Assembly (NCBI GenBank): GCA_964385465.1
Contig: CAYLPJ010000097.1
Coordinates: forward strand, 1-10,986
Direction of reading: 5' to 3'
Length of the DNA: 10,986 bases
Origin: CAYLPJ01 sp964385465
Lineage (GTDB): Bacteria > Planctomycetota > Phycisphaerae > SM23-33
Below the pieces are notes generated by a model, which had not been told where the DNA came from, made no database searches, and saw nothing but the letters and a program-made list of their open reading frames with translations. Each line of letters starts with the position of its first letter. Positions within the stretch are counted from its first letter, which is position 1. Shown piece by piece: positions 1-6,560 of this stretch. Position numbers and translations under genes: made by a program.

Positions 1-87
1 CGCCGATGGCGGCCGTTTACACAGCGCGGGCGTCGCGGCAAGCGTGGCAGCGTCGGGCGGGGGAACGGCCTCGCGCCCCGCTCGAAA

Positions 88-106
88 GCGGCGTCGTTGC
101 CGCCGC
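88..106 (-). terminator. Weak candidate terminator hairpin after the sulfatase gene
   Basis: A perfect 6-bp stem (GCGGCG at 88-93, CGCCGC at 101-106) with a 7-nt loop lies about 55 bases past the sulfatase stop. Read on the minus strand it is followed by only three T residues (85-87). It could end the sulfatase transcript, but the short U tract and the very GC-rich background make a chance hairpin possible. The rest of 1-159 shows no convincing gene. Confidence 0.3.
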
Positions 107-159
107 ACTCCACAGGGCGCGACGCGGAGTCTGGAGGGCGTCGGCCGGGACGGGGGCGT

Positions 160-1551
160 TCACTCCGCGTCCACCAGGCGGGGGCTGCGGGGGTGCATGT
201 AGCGCTCGCGCTCGTTCCACAGCTTCACGAGGCCGCGGCTGCGGATGACGTCGTCCCAGGTGTCGCCGGGGTCGCCGATGGCCTCCAGGCGCCGCTGGAG
301 GCGGCGGTCCAGCTCGCCGCGGAGGACGTCGTGGGCCGGCGAATCGGCCAGGTTCGTCATCTGGTAGGGATCGGCGGCGTTGTCGTAGAGCACCCACGGT
401 CGCCCGTCGCGCCAGCGGGCATAGGTGTACCGCCGCGTCCGCAGGCCGCGCCACTCCCCGAGGCCCTGTGCGGCGGCCTGGTCGACGATGATCGGCTCGG
501 TCAGCAGGGCGTCCTCGCCGTCGGTCGACCCGCTTGCCCCGAGGCAGACGTCGGCGAGGTCGCGCCCCTCGACGCACCCGGGCACCTCCGCCCCCGCCAG
601 CGACAGCAGCGTGGGCATGAAGTCCACGGTGCTGACGACGTTCTGCGCCGCCCGCCCCGCCGGGATGCGTTGCGGCCAGCGGATCAGAAGCGGAATGCGA
701 ACGGCCTCATCCCACGGCTGCTCCTTCTTGGCCATGCCGTGCGATCCGAGCATGTCCCCGTGGTCGCTGGTGAACACAACGATGGTGTCGTCGGCCCGGC
801 CGGTCTCTTCGAGCACGGCCAGCAGGCGGGCGAGCTGATCGTCGAGGGCGGTAATGGCGGCGTAGTAGTCGGCGAGGGTTCGCCGTGTGGTGCGGCCCAG
901 GGGGCGGAAGCCGGGGAGCTGCTCCTCGGCGAAATTCGGGCGGAGGGTGATGGCGTCGGGCTCGTACATGTCTCGGTACTTCTCGGGCACCTTGTCATAC
1001 GGCGCGTGGGGCGGCCCCCAGGAGAGGAAGAGGCAGAACGGGCGGTCGTCGTCCTGGCGGAGGAACTCGCAGGCCAGGTCGGTCTGACCGACGGGCTCGT
1101 AGCCTTCCAGCGCGATCGGCTCGGGCGCGTCGCGGTAGACCTTGCCGCCGAAGTACGCGTGGGCGCAGTTCCACACGGCCCAGTAGCCGAACCCCTGCCG
1201 CCGAGGCCCCGGCGGGGTGAAGCGGTCGCGGGGCACGCCGTCGAGGTGCCACTTGCCCACGTACCCCGTGCGGTAGCCGGCCGCGGAGAGCACGTCGGCG
1301 ATGGTGGTCTCGTCGGCGGGAAGAGGCAGGTCGTTGGCCAGGGCGCGGTGGCTCAGCGGGTAGCGCCCGGTGAGGATGGTCCCGCGGCTGGGCGTGCAGA
1401 CGGGGCAGTTGGCGAAGGTGTTGGGCAGCAGCGTCCCGTCGGCGGCCAGCGAGTCCATCGCCGGCGTCCGCACGTCGGGGTTCCCCGCACAACCCATATC
1501 CATGCCGCGCATCTGGTCGGCGAAGACGAAGAGGATGTTCGGTGCAGTCAC
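160..1551 (-). CDS. Sulfatase (formylglycine-dependent, S1 family)
   Basis: This 463-aa protein is a type I sulfatase of the alkaline-phosphatase superfamily, hydrolysing sulfate esters. The sulfatase signature C52-T-P-S-R56 is intact, and Cys52 would be converted to formylglycine. Other family landmarks are the N-terminal metal-site Asp12 in FADQ, GKWHL at 99-103, PHAPY near 181-185, and TSDHGDMLGSHG at 261-272 (Asp263/His264 as metal ligands). The C-terminal LYDNAADPYQMTNLA near 388-402 is also typical. Length fits choline-sulfatase-like members. The start is GTG, supported by GAGGA six bases upstream. No signal peptide is visible: the first beta strand begins almost at residue 4, so the enzyme may be cytoplasmic. 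No maturase gene lies in the window. It sits 186 bp after a GH71-like glycosidase, which suggests work on a sulfated glycan; the exact substrate cannot be told. Confidence 0.95.
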   Translation of the reverse strand: MTAPNILFVFADQMRGMDMGCAGNPDVRTPAMDSLAADGTLLPNTFANCPVCTPSRGTILTGRYPLSHRALANDLPLPADETTIADVLSAAGYRTGYVGKWHLDGVPRDRFTPPGPRRQGFGYWAVWNCAHAYFGGKVYRDAPEPIALEGYEPVGQTDLACEFLRQDDDRPFCLFLSWGPPHAPYDKVPEKYRDMYEPDAITLRPNFAEEQLPGFRPLGRTTRRTLADYYAAITALDDQLARLLAVLEETGRADDTIVVFTSDHGDMLGSHGMAKKEQPWDEAVRIPLLIRWPQRIPAGRAAQNVVSTVDFMPTLLSLAGAEVPGCVEGRDLADVCLGASGSTDGEDALLTEPIIVDQAAAQGLGEWRGLRTRRYTYARWRDGRPWVLYDNAADPYQMTNLADSPAHDVLRGELDRRLQRRLEAIGDPGDTWDDVIRSRGLVKLWNERERYMHPRSPRLVDAE

Positions 1552-1564
1552 TGCGGTTCCTCGC

Positions 1565-1585
1565 TATCAGCTATCGGGTATCGGG
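1565..1585 (+). repeat. Heptanucleotide tandem repeat, three units
   Basis: Three consecutive 7-base units read TATCAGC, TATCGGG, TATCGGG on the plus strand. They lie between the sulfatase ribosome-binding site and the upstream gene. The same unit recurs in the opposite orientation at 1689-1723, and TATCGGGTATCGG (1572-1584) is exactly complementary to 1704-1716. They resemble the short tandemly repeated heptamers described from cyanobacterial intergenic regions; no function is shown. Confidence 0.75.
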
Positions 1586-1638
1586 GAAGAGGCACGGGGT
1601 GTTGGCTTCACCAAGCGTAATCGGATGTTCTTGTGGTG

Positions 1639-1680
1639 GTCCGCTGAGGCGTGCGACCGGCACAATCGTCCGCTGAGGCG
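1639..1680. repeat. 13-bp direct repeat pair GTCCGCTGAGGCG
   Basis: The 13-mer GTCCGCTGAGGCG occurs at 1639-1651 and again at 1668-1680, a period of 29 bases, in the same gap as the heptamers. Two exact copies this close are unlikely by chance. This could be a remnant of a longer dispersed repeat or a protein-binding pair; nothing else supports a role. Confidence 0.6.
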
Positions 1681-1688
1681 GCGCCTTT

Positions 1689-1723
1689 GGCAATACCCAA
1701 TAACCGATACCCGATAACGACTA
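1689..1723 (-). repeat. Heptanucleotide tandem repeat, five units, inverted relative to 1565-1585
   Basis: On the minus strand the sequence reads as TAGTCGT, TATCGGG, TATCGGT, TATTGGG, TATTGCC. The three middle units are near-perfect copies of TATYGGK and the outer ones are decayed. The array lies 15 bp past the stop codon of the GH71-like gene. With the plus-strand array it could form a 13-bp stem enclosing about 120 bases. Confidence 0.7.
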
Positions 1724-1737
1724 ACGCCGTCGGCCCG

Positions 1738-3483
1738 TCAGGGCACGGTCGGGATCGGCGGGCACGTGGGGTCGGTCCGGGCCTGGTGCTCCTGGATGTT
1801 GGTCTTGCCGTCGCCGTCCGGGTCGGCGTCGGGCCTGGCCCCGGTGGCCGTCGACCAGTCCAGGAACTTGCCGAACCAGTACATCTCGAACCAGTTGGGC
1901 AGGCCGTCGCCGTCAGCGTCGGCGTACTCGGCGAAGTGCTCGGGTGCGGCGTCGGGGAAGTCCGCCCGCCAGTGACGCTCGAACTCCGTGGAATACGCCG
2001 TCAGGCCGTTCTGCTCGCGGTACGGGCGGGCCGTGATCGGCTCGGGGGCGGTCAGCGCCACCACCGCCCTGCCACCGCGGACGACCTCGGCGACCACCGG
2101 GCCGGGCACGACCGGGAGCTGCTTGACGTGCAGCCCCGCCGGGGCCTGCCACTCGGCGTCCCGCCCGGGCGCGCGGACGATGGCCGGGGCCGTCAGCAGC
2201 GTGGCGATCTCCAGGCAGCCGGCGTCGCGGCGGCGCGTGCGGAAGGGCCAGGTCTCGGCGTCCTTGGGCGCCTTGCGGTAGAAGAGGTACACGCGGTCGC
2301 GGTCGGGCTTCGGTGCCCGGCCGGCCTTCCACCAGCGGATGAACCACGCGTTGAGGTCCATCACGGCGTAGCGCGTCTCGTAGCCGGGGGCCAGGCAGGT
2401 ATTCTCCGTGTAGTCGTTCCACGTGACGAACTGGATCAGCGTGGCGCGGTTGGCCCGCGCCCGCTCCCAGCGGCCGCGGAGGATGGCCGTCCCCCGCCCG
2501 ATGCGGTTGTGCCCGGTGTGGATGTTCTCGTACTGGAACCACATGGGCTCGGACCACTCGGCCCCGGCGGCGCGGACGGCGTCGGCCATGCGGTCGTAGA
2601 CCTCCCCGCCGCCGAGGAACTCTCCGACGGCGCCGAAATGCCTGCCCAGCACGCCCGCGGCGCGGACGCGGAGCTCGTCGCGGTTCCGCAGGTGCTTGCC
2701 CGCCACGCCGTGGAAGAACGCGCCCATGCCGAAGTGGAAGAACACCCCCCGGCCGGCCTTTCGGGCGATCTCGTCGTAGGCCTCGCCGAACAGCCGCCAG
2801 CCCGCCGGCGTGGTGCGCAGCTCGGGGGACTTCCAGATGTCCTCGCGGCCCTGGAACTCGGGCTTTCGACCGAGCACGTCGCTGCCGTAGCCCACGCCGG
2901 GCCAGAGCGACTGGTAGCCGAAGATCAGCGGCTTGCCGTCGCGGCGGGCCAGGCGGGGGTTGTCGCCGTGATTGTCCAGCAGCCAGCGGACGGCCTCGGC
3001 AGCGGCCTTGCGCTTGCCCCCGGAGCCGGCCAGGCAAGTCGGGTCGAGGCAGATCGTCGAATCGACGGGGATGCCCTTGTCGCGGGCGACGGTCAGCAGG
3101 GCGGTGAGGACCTCTTTGGGATCGTCGCCGCCGGCCCAGGCGTCGACGGCGAACCCGTCGATACCGGCCCGGACAGCCCGGCGGAGCTCAAGCTCGGCCG
3201 ACTCCTCGACGCTCAGCCGCGTGCCTCCCGGCCCCAGGGGCCAGTTCCGCCAGCGGGAGCCGAGCTTGTCGAACTTGTCGAACGTGGTGGCCCCGTCGTG
3301 GCGGCACTTGTGCACCTGCGCGCGGTGGTAGGCCGTCGCCTTGGCCAGGGCGGGATAGCAGCCCATGTAGTGCGCGAAGATCCGCCGAGGGCGTTCGGCG
3401 GGCTTCGTCGCGGAGCCGGCGGCAGCGCCGGCGGCCGACGGCGGGGCAAGCAGGCACAGGGCGAGGACAGCGGCGTTTGGCAT
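1738..3483 (-). CDS. Secreted GH71-like endo-1,3-alpha-glucanase with C-terminal calcium-binding repeats
   Basis: This 581-aa protein resembles glycoside hydrolase family 71 (mutanases cleaving alpha-1,3-glucan). Residues 1-20 form a hydrophobic, Ala-rich signal peptide. The barrel opens with IFAHYMGCYP at 35-44. GIDGFAVDAW at 107-116 is the conserved acidic strand end, and FVTWNDYTENTCL near 352-364 matches the family's TWNDYGES region. The tail holds two EF-hand or thrombospondin-3-like loops: D522/D524/D526 with E533, and D554/D556/D558 with E565. These are common at the end of planctomycete secreted enzymes and probably bind calcium. The ATG start has GGAG six bases upstream. It lies 202 bp after a porin gene and 186 bp before a sulfatase, so a glycan-degrading role fits. 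A more distant GH99-like barrel is the main alternative. Substrate is inferred from family only. Confidence 0.78.
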   Translation of the reverse strand: MPNAAVLALCLLAPPSAAGAAAGSATKPAERPRRIFAHYMGCYPALAKATAYHRAQVHKCRHDGATTFDKFDKLGSRWRNWPLGPGGTRLSVEESAELELRRAVRAGIDGFAVDAWAGGDDPKEVLTALLTVARDKGIPVDSTICLDPTCLAGSGGKRKAAAEAVRWLLDNHGDNPRLARRDGKPLIFGYQSLWPGVGYGSDVLGRKPEFQGREDIWKSPELRTTPAGWRLFGEAYDEIARKAGRGVFFHFGMGAFFHGVAGKHLRNRDELRVRAAGVLGRHFGAVGEFLGGGEVYDRMADAVRAAGAEWSEPMWFQYENIHTGHNRIGRGTAILRGRWERARANRATLIQFVTWNDYTENTCLAPGYETRYAVMDLNAWFIRWWKAGRAPKPDRDRVYLFYRKAPKDAETWPFRTRRRDAGCLEIATLLTAPAIVRAPGRDAEWQAPAGLHVKQLPVVPGPVVAEVVRGGRAVVALTAPEPITARPYREQNGLTAYSTEFERHWRADFPDAAPEHFAEYADADGDGLPNWFEMYWFGKFLDWSTATGARPDADPDGDGKTNIQEHQARTDPTCPPIPTVP

Positions 3484-3566
3484 GGCAGGCTCCGGGGGCA
3501 GACAATGGCGGAGGGGATCTTACACGATCGCCGCCGTGCCCGGAAACCCGAAGCCGCCCCGCGCCC

Positions 3567-3645
3567 GCCGAACCGTTCTTCGGCTAAGCGGCATTGAGTA
3601 GGTTCGTACCGGTGGAACAGGCTTCCAGCAAGTTCTGGAAAGCCT
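3567..3645 (-). terminator. Hairpin pair downstream of the porin gene
   Basis: About 40 bases past the porin stop, AGGCTTCCAG (3619-3628) pairs with CTGGAAAGCCT (3635-3645) across a 6-nt loop, a 10-bp stem with one bulged base. A second stem, GCCGAA/TTCGGC (3567-3572, 3579-3584), follows. Neither has a clear U tract on the minus strand, so this is a possible non-canonical terminator or a stabilising structure. The remainder of 3484-3685 shows only the GH71 ribosome-binding site. Confidence 0.4.
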
Positions 3646-3685
3646 CGAAGGGCTGTGTCGCAGCAACGGACTTGTTCAGGACCGC

Positions 3686-4957
3686 TTAGAACGCCGCCTG
3701 GAGCCTCAGGCCGAGAACGCACGCGTCGCCGGTGCCGTTGACGCCGCCGGGGTTCCAGACGTACTGAAGCGACGGCGTCACCGCCAGCCAGCCGGTCAGC
3801 CGGAGGCTGTAATACAGCTCCATCACCGCCTCGCGGTCCTCGACGGTCTCGCTGTTGTCGGCGCTCAGCCGCGCGATGGCGAAGCCCATGCCGGCGACGT
3901 CCTCGTCCCGGCCGGGCACGAGGCCGACATACTCGGCCCCCGCGCTCCAGAAGCACTGGATCTCGTTGACGTCGCCGTCGGCATAGCCGTAGCGGGTGAA
4001 CAGCCCGAGGCCCTGGTCGTCGTCGGCGCACTCCTTGTAGACCTTCTGATCGAGGCTGACGTAGAAGCCGACGTCGTCGGTCTTGGTCCGCCCGTTGGCG
4101 AAGCGCTCCTTGGGCTGGGGGTCGTACCACAGGCCGACGCGGTAGGCGCCCGGCATCGGCCCGCAGGGGCAGGGGTGATGGTGCACAACGCCGGTCTCGA
4201 AGATGTAGAAGAAGTCGCTGGGCCCGTGGAAGGCGGTGCGGAAGCCGGTCTCGCGGGCGTCGGCGGCGGCGTCGGCGGCGCCGGCGGCGAGGTAGAAGCC
4301 CTCCGCCGGCTCGAAGTACGTCGCGATGCCCAGGCCGTTGTCGGGGAACGGGATCGAGGCGTTGTTCACCAGCCCGCCGTTGAGGAACTGGGTGGTCTCG
4401 TCGTTGGCGTAGGCGCTGCCGTCGAACGCGGCCGCGCTGCCCCGGCACTCGAAGCCGCCGGTCAGGTCGATCTTGCCGGCCCGGATGCGGAGGCGGTCGC
4501 CGAGGAGGTTCTGCTGGTACCACAACTCGGTCAGGTCGATCGAGCGGTTCCCCCCGGCGTCGTCGTTGACGCCCATCACGCTGCCGATCGAGGATTCATC
4601 CAGCCCCTCCGTCCAGCTTCCCTCGGCGAGGGCGTAGAGAAGCCCGCCGGAGAGGCCGGCGAGCTTCTCCATGTCGAACTCGCCCTCGAGGTCGTAGCTG
4701 CCGGCGCATCGCCCGGTCTTGCGGCTGACGCTCATCCCGCCGCGGAGGTTGACCTGGTAGACCTGCGTCAGCCCCAGCGAGATCGTCACGCCGCGCTCCT
4801 CCAGCGTCTTGCCCAGGCCGAGCCAACTGTCCGTCAACGTCTCCCTGTCGGCGAAGTGCGACCCCCCCGCCCGCCATTCGGCGCCCTCGTCCGCCGCCGC
4901 AGCCGCCCCCGCCGCCAGCATCAGCACCATCGCCACCGAGGTTCCGGACCGCAGCAT
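3686..4957 (-). CDS. OprB-family carbohydrate porin
   Basis: This 423-aa outer-membrane beta-barrel belongs to the OprB carbohydrate-selective porins, which let sugars cross the outer membrane. A signal peptide with an Ala-rich end spans about residues 1-22. Family landmarks are SWLGLGKTLEERGVTISL near 44-61, the GKIDLTGGFEC strand near 161-171, the PGAYRVGLWYDPQPK segment near 269-283, and the C-terminal ELYYSLRLTGWLAVTPSLQYVWNPGG region (380-405). The chain ends in Phe, as expected for BAM-assembled barrels. The ATG start is preceded by AAAGG about six bases upstream. An odd loop, HHHPCPCG at 259-266, is unusually rich in metal-binding residues. It is spaced 136 bp from the upstream gene and 202 bp from the downstream one, so it is probably its own unit. 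No convincing promoter was found. Confidence 0.9.
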   Translation of the reverse strand: MLRSGTSVAMVLMLAAGAAAAADEGAEWRAGGSHFADRETLTDSWLGLGKTLEERGVTISLGLTQVYQVNLRGGMSVSRKTGRCAGSYDLEGEFDMEKLAGLSGGLLYALAEGSWTEGLDESSIGSVMGVNDDAGGNRSIDLTELWYQQNLLGDRLRIRAGKIDLTGGFECRGSAAAFDGSAYANDETTQFLNGGLVNNASIPFPDNGLGIATYFEPAEGFYLAAGAADAAADARETGFRTAFHGPSDFFYIFETGVVHHHPCPCGPMPGAYRVGLWYDPQPKERFANGRTKTDDVGFYVSLDQKVYKECADDDQGLGLFTRYGYADGDVNEIQCFWSAGAEYVGLVPGRDEDVAGMGFAIARLSADNSETVEDREAVMELYYSLRLTGWLAVTPSLQYVWNPGGVNGTGDACVLGLRLQAAF

Positions 4958-5093
4958 CTTTCGCCTTTCGTAATACTATGTCGAATAAATGTGCTACAGA
5001 ATGGCCGCCATACGGTACGGGTCCTTTCTCGCCAGTGCAAGACGCCCTGGTGGATTTCCTCATGCGCCCGGGCCGGCACGCTCACCCGTCTTG

Positions 5094-5792
5094 TCAGGGG
5101 CGACCGCGTCCTGCGCCGCGACCCCGCCCGCGCCCTCGGACCGGCGAGAGGCCCGCCGCGAAGGCCTCATAGACCTGCGCCGGCGACGTGCCGTACCGGC
5201 GGGCGATTTCCGCGAGCGTTTCCGTCCCGTCCCGTGCGGGCATGCCGGCGTCTTCCAGGTCCGCCAGAACGGTCGCCACCGGCAGCCCCAGCCGTCTGGA
5301 GACCTGCTCGACGGTGGCGTCCTCGGCATGGGCCCACGGCGCCCGTTCGACGGACGCGGCGTAGTCCTCCTTGAGCTGCTCACTGTAGCGGAACGCCAGG
5401 TTGGCGGGAGGAACGTCCAGGATCGTCAACGCCAGCAGGCCAACCGTAACCAGCAGCACGACCGACACTTCCGTGCCGCGGCCACGAAGCGTCCCCGCGG
5501 CGCGGCCGAGGTAGGCCACCATCGCACGCCAGTTGTAGGCCAGATGCAGGACGGCCAGGGCCAGGAACAGCGCCGCCGAAACCATGTGCACGCTGGACCA
5601 TTGGTCCTTGTCGAGACCCCAGACACGCCAGTCCACCCAGTGGGCCTCCCGCCCGCGGGGGCTGACGTATCGCACGATGCCCGAGACGGTCACCACGGCC
5701 GTCTGGACAAGCAGCAGCAAGGAGACGAACGCGCGCGTGCTCCATGCCCGGCCTCGCGGCCTGGTCCTCTTCGCGGGGGTGTGATCTGTCAT
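5094..5792 (-). CDS. DUF4405 membrane protein with C-terminal helical repeat pair
   Basis: This 232-aa protein fits the DUF4405 family, a small membrane domain reminiscent of half a cytochrome b561. A basic N-terminus precedes TM1 (about 21-42), an SPRGREAHWVDW loop, TM2 (68-87) holding His69 and His83, NW at the end of TM2, and TM3 (109-127) ending in VPP. The two histidines could bind haem, which is inference. The C-terminal part has two similar segments (160-183 and 192-214), each with a RRLG/RRYG-type core that looks like a short helix-turn-helix unit, then an Arg/Gly-rich tail. The ATG start overlaps the upstream stop as ATGA, so translation is probably coupled. A longer reading from TTG at 5810 is possible but has no better ribosome-binding site. 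Function unknown; a redox or electron-transfer role is plausible. Confidence 0.83.
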   Translation of the reverse strand: MTDHTPAKRTRPRGRAWSTRAFVSLLLLVQTAVVTVSGIVRYVSPRGREAHWVDWRVWGLDKDQWSSVHMVSAALFLALAVLHLAYNWRAMVAYLGRAAGTLRGRGTEVSVVLLVTVGLLALTILDVPPANLAFRYSEQLKEDYAASVERAPWAHAEDATVEQVSRRLGLPVATVLADLEDAGMPARDGTETLAEIARRYGTSPAQVYEAFAAGLSPVRGRGRGRGAGRGRP

Positions 5793-6484
5793 GGCTTCTG
5801 CGAGCTCCAAAAAGGTTCGTACCGGTTTGCCATACCCAAAGGCACTTCCTTCGGCGCGCGGGTCGTGACGGCCCCCTCCAGGAACGCGGCATGGGCTCGG
5901 CCGCGATGGCGAAACCGCATGGTATCCCTGGCGCAGCCCATGTAAAGCACAACGCCCGGCGCCGTGTTGTTACCGCAAGCATCCATAAATACCATGACGC
6001 CGCTGTCCCCCGCTCCGCGGAAATCGCTCAACCGGCGGCGTGCCACATGGTCGGGTCGGCCTCCCAGGCCCCACGTGCCGTTCATGGCATAGCTGAGCCC
6101 ATAGCCCGTCGTCGTGCCGTCGGACCATCGCCCCGGGGCGTCGTCGGTCGGGCAAACCAGCGGAGAGCTCTCCGGCGGGGGCCAGTCCATGCCGTCCGTG
6201 TCGCGGCGACAAGGCACGCCCATGTGCCCCAGCAGTTCGTCGTTCAAGAACCAGTGGCGGGGGTCGGGGTACTGGCGTCTCGGCGGTTCGGCCGTGGGAA
6301 GCCAGCCGTCATGGTCCTGGGCATACGCCCACACCCCCGCGGTCAAGGTCCGCAGGTTGGCCGCGCACAGCGACTGGCGGGCCAACTCCCTGGCCGAGAC
6401 GAAACTCGGCACCAGCAGCCCGGCCAGAAGGCCGAGAATAGCCACTACCACAACCAGTTCCATCAGCGTGAAGCCCTCACCCAC
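5789..6484 (-). CDS. Type II secretion-like pseudopilin (prepilin-type N-terminal domain, H-X9-DG-like C-terminus)
   Basis: This 231-aa protein begins with a short leader MGEG followed by FTLMELVVVVAILGLLAGLL, a class III signal: prepilin peptidase would cut after Gly4, leaving Phe at +1 and Glu at +5. A CAANLRTLTAGVWAYAQDHDGWLP stretch follows, typical of the large planctomycete family of pseudopilin-like proteins. The C-terminus carries His193-X9-Glu203-Gly204, where the usual motif ends in Asp-Gly. The GTG start at 6484 is chosen because GGAGG lies seven bases upstream and gives the normal leader length. An in-frame GTG at 6574 would add 30 residues and overlap the previous gene. It follows a PEP-CTERM gene by 76 bp and overlaps the DUF4405 gene by 4 bp. 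It may act as a minor pilin or a surface protein; a secretion role is not shown. Confidence 0.86.
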   Translation of the reverse strand: MGEGFTLMELVVVVAILGLLAGLLVPSFVSARELARQSLCAANLRTLTAGVWAYAQDHDGWLPTAEPPRRQYPDPRHWFLNDELLGHMGVPCRRDTDGMDWPPPESSPLVCPTDDAPGRWSDGTTTGYGLSYAMNGTWGLGGRPDHVARRRLSDFRGAGDSGVMVFMDACGNNTAPGVVLYMGCARDTMRFRHRGRAHAAFLEGAVTTRAPKEVPLGMANRYEPFWSSQKP

Positions 6485-6491
6485 GATGGCG

Positions 6492-6496
6492 CCTCC
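6492..6496 (-). promoter_or_regulatory. Ribosome-binding site deciding the pseudopilin start
   Basis: GGAGG on the minus strand lies seven bases before the GTG at 6484. It is the best Shine-Dalgarno match in this stretch and gives a prepilin leader of four residues, so the shorter start is preferred over GTG 6574. Confidence 0.75.
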
Positions 6497-6500
6497 ATCT

Positions 6501-6535
6501 CGGCCGGCCGCCGCCGGCCGGGGCGTTCGAGCCCC
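6501..6535. other. Two tandem hairpins between the PEP-CTERM and pseudopilin genes
   Basis: CGGCCGGC (6501-6508) and GCCGGCCG (6513-6520) form a perfect 8-bp stem with a 4-nt loop. Next to it GGGGC (6520-6524) and GCCCC (6531-6535) form a 5-bp stem. No U tract follows on either strand, so these look like mRNA-processing or stabilising structures rather than a terminator. Confidence 0.45.
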
Positions 6536-6560
6536 AACCGGCAGCCGCTCGGCCGCCGGG

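Noticed and set aside
97..1620. Long plus-strand open frame over the sulfatase gene
   Set aside because: It mirrors the codons of a clear sulfatase on the other strand and has no family motif; such frames are common at this GC content.
1565..1723. CRISPR-like array
   Set aside because: Repeat units are 7 bases in direct tandem without spacers, and no cas gene is present.
1651..3597. Plus-strand open frame of 648 codons
   Set aside because: Antisense to the GH71-like gene, with no recognisable domain or ribosome-binding site.
4973..5001. Possible porin promoter with TAGTAT as -10
   Set aside because: The -35 match is poor and the leader would be too short to hold the ribosome-binding site.
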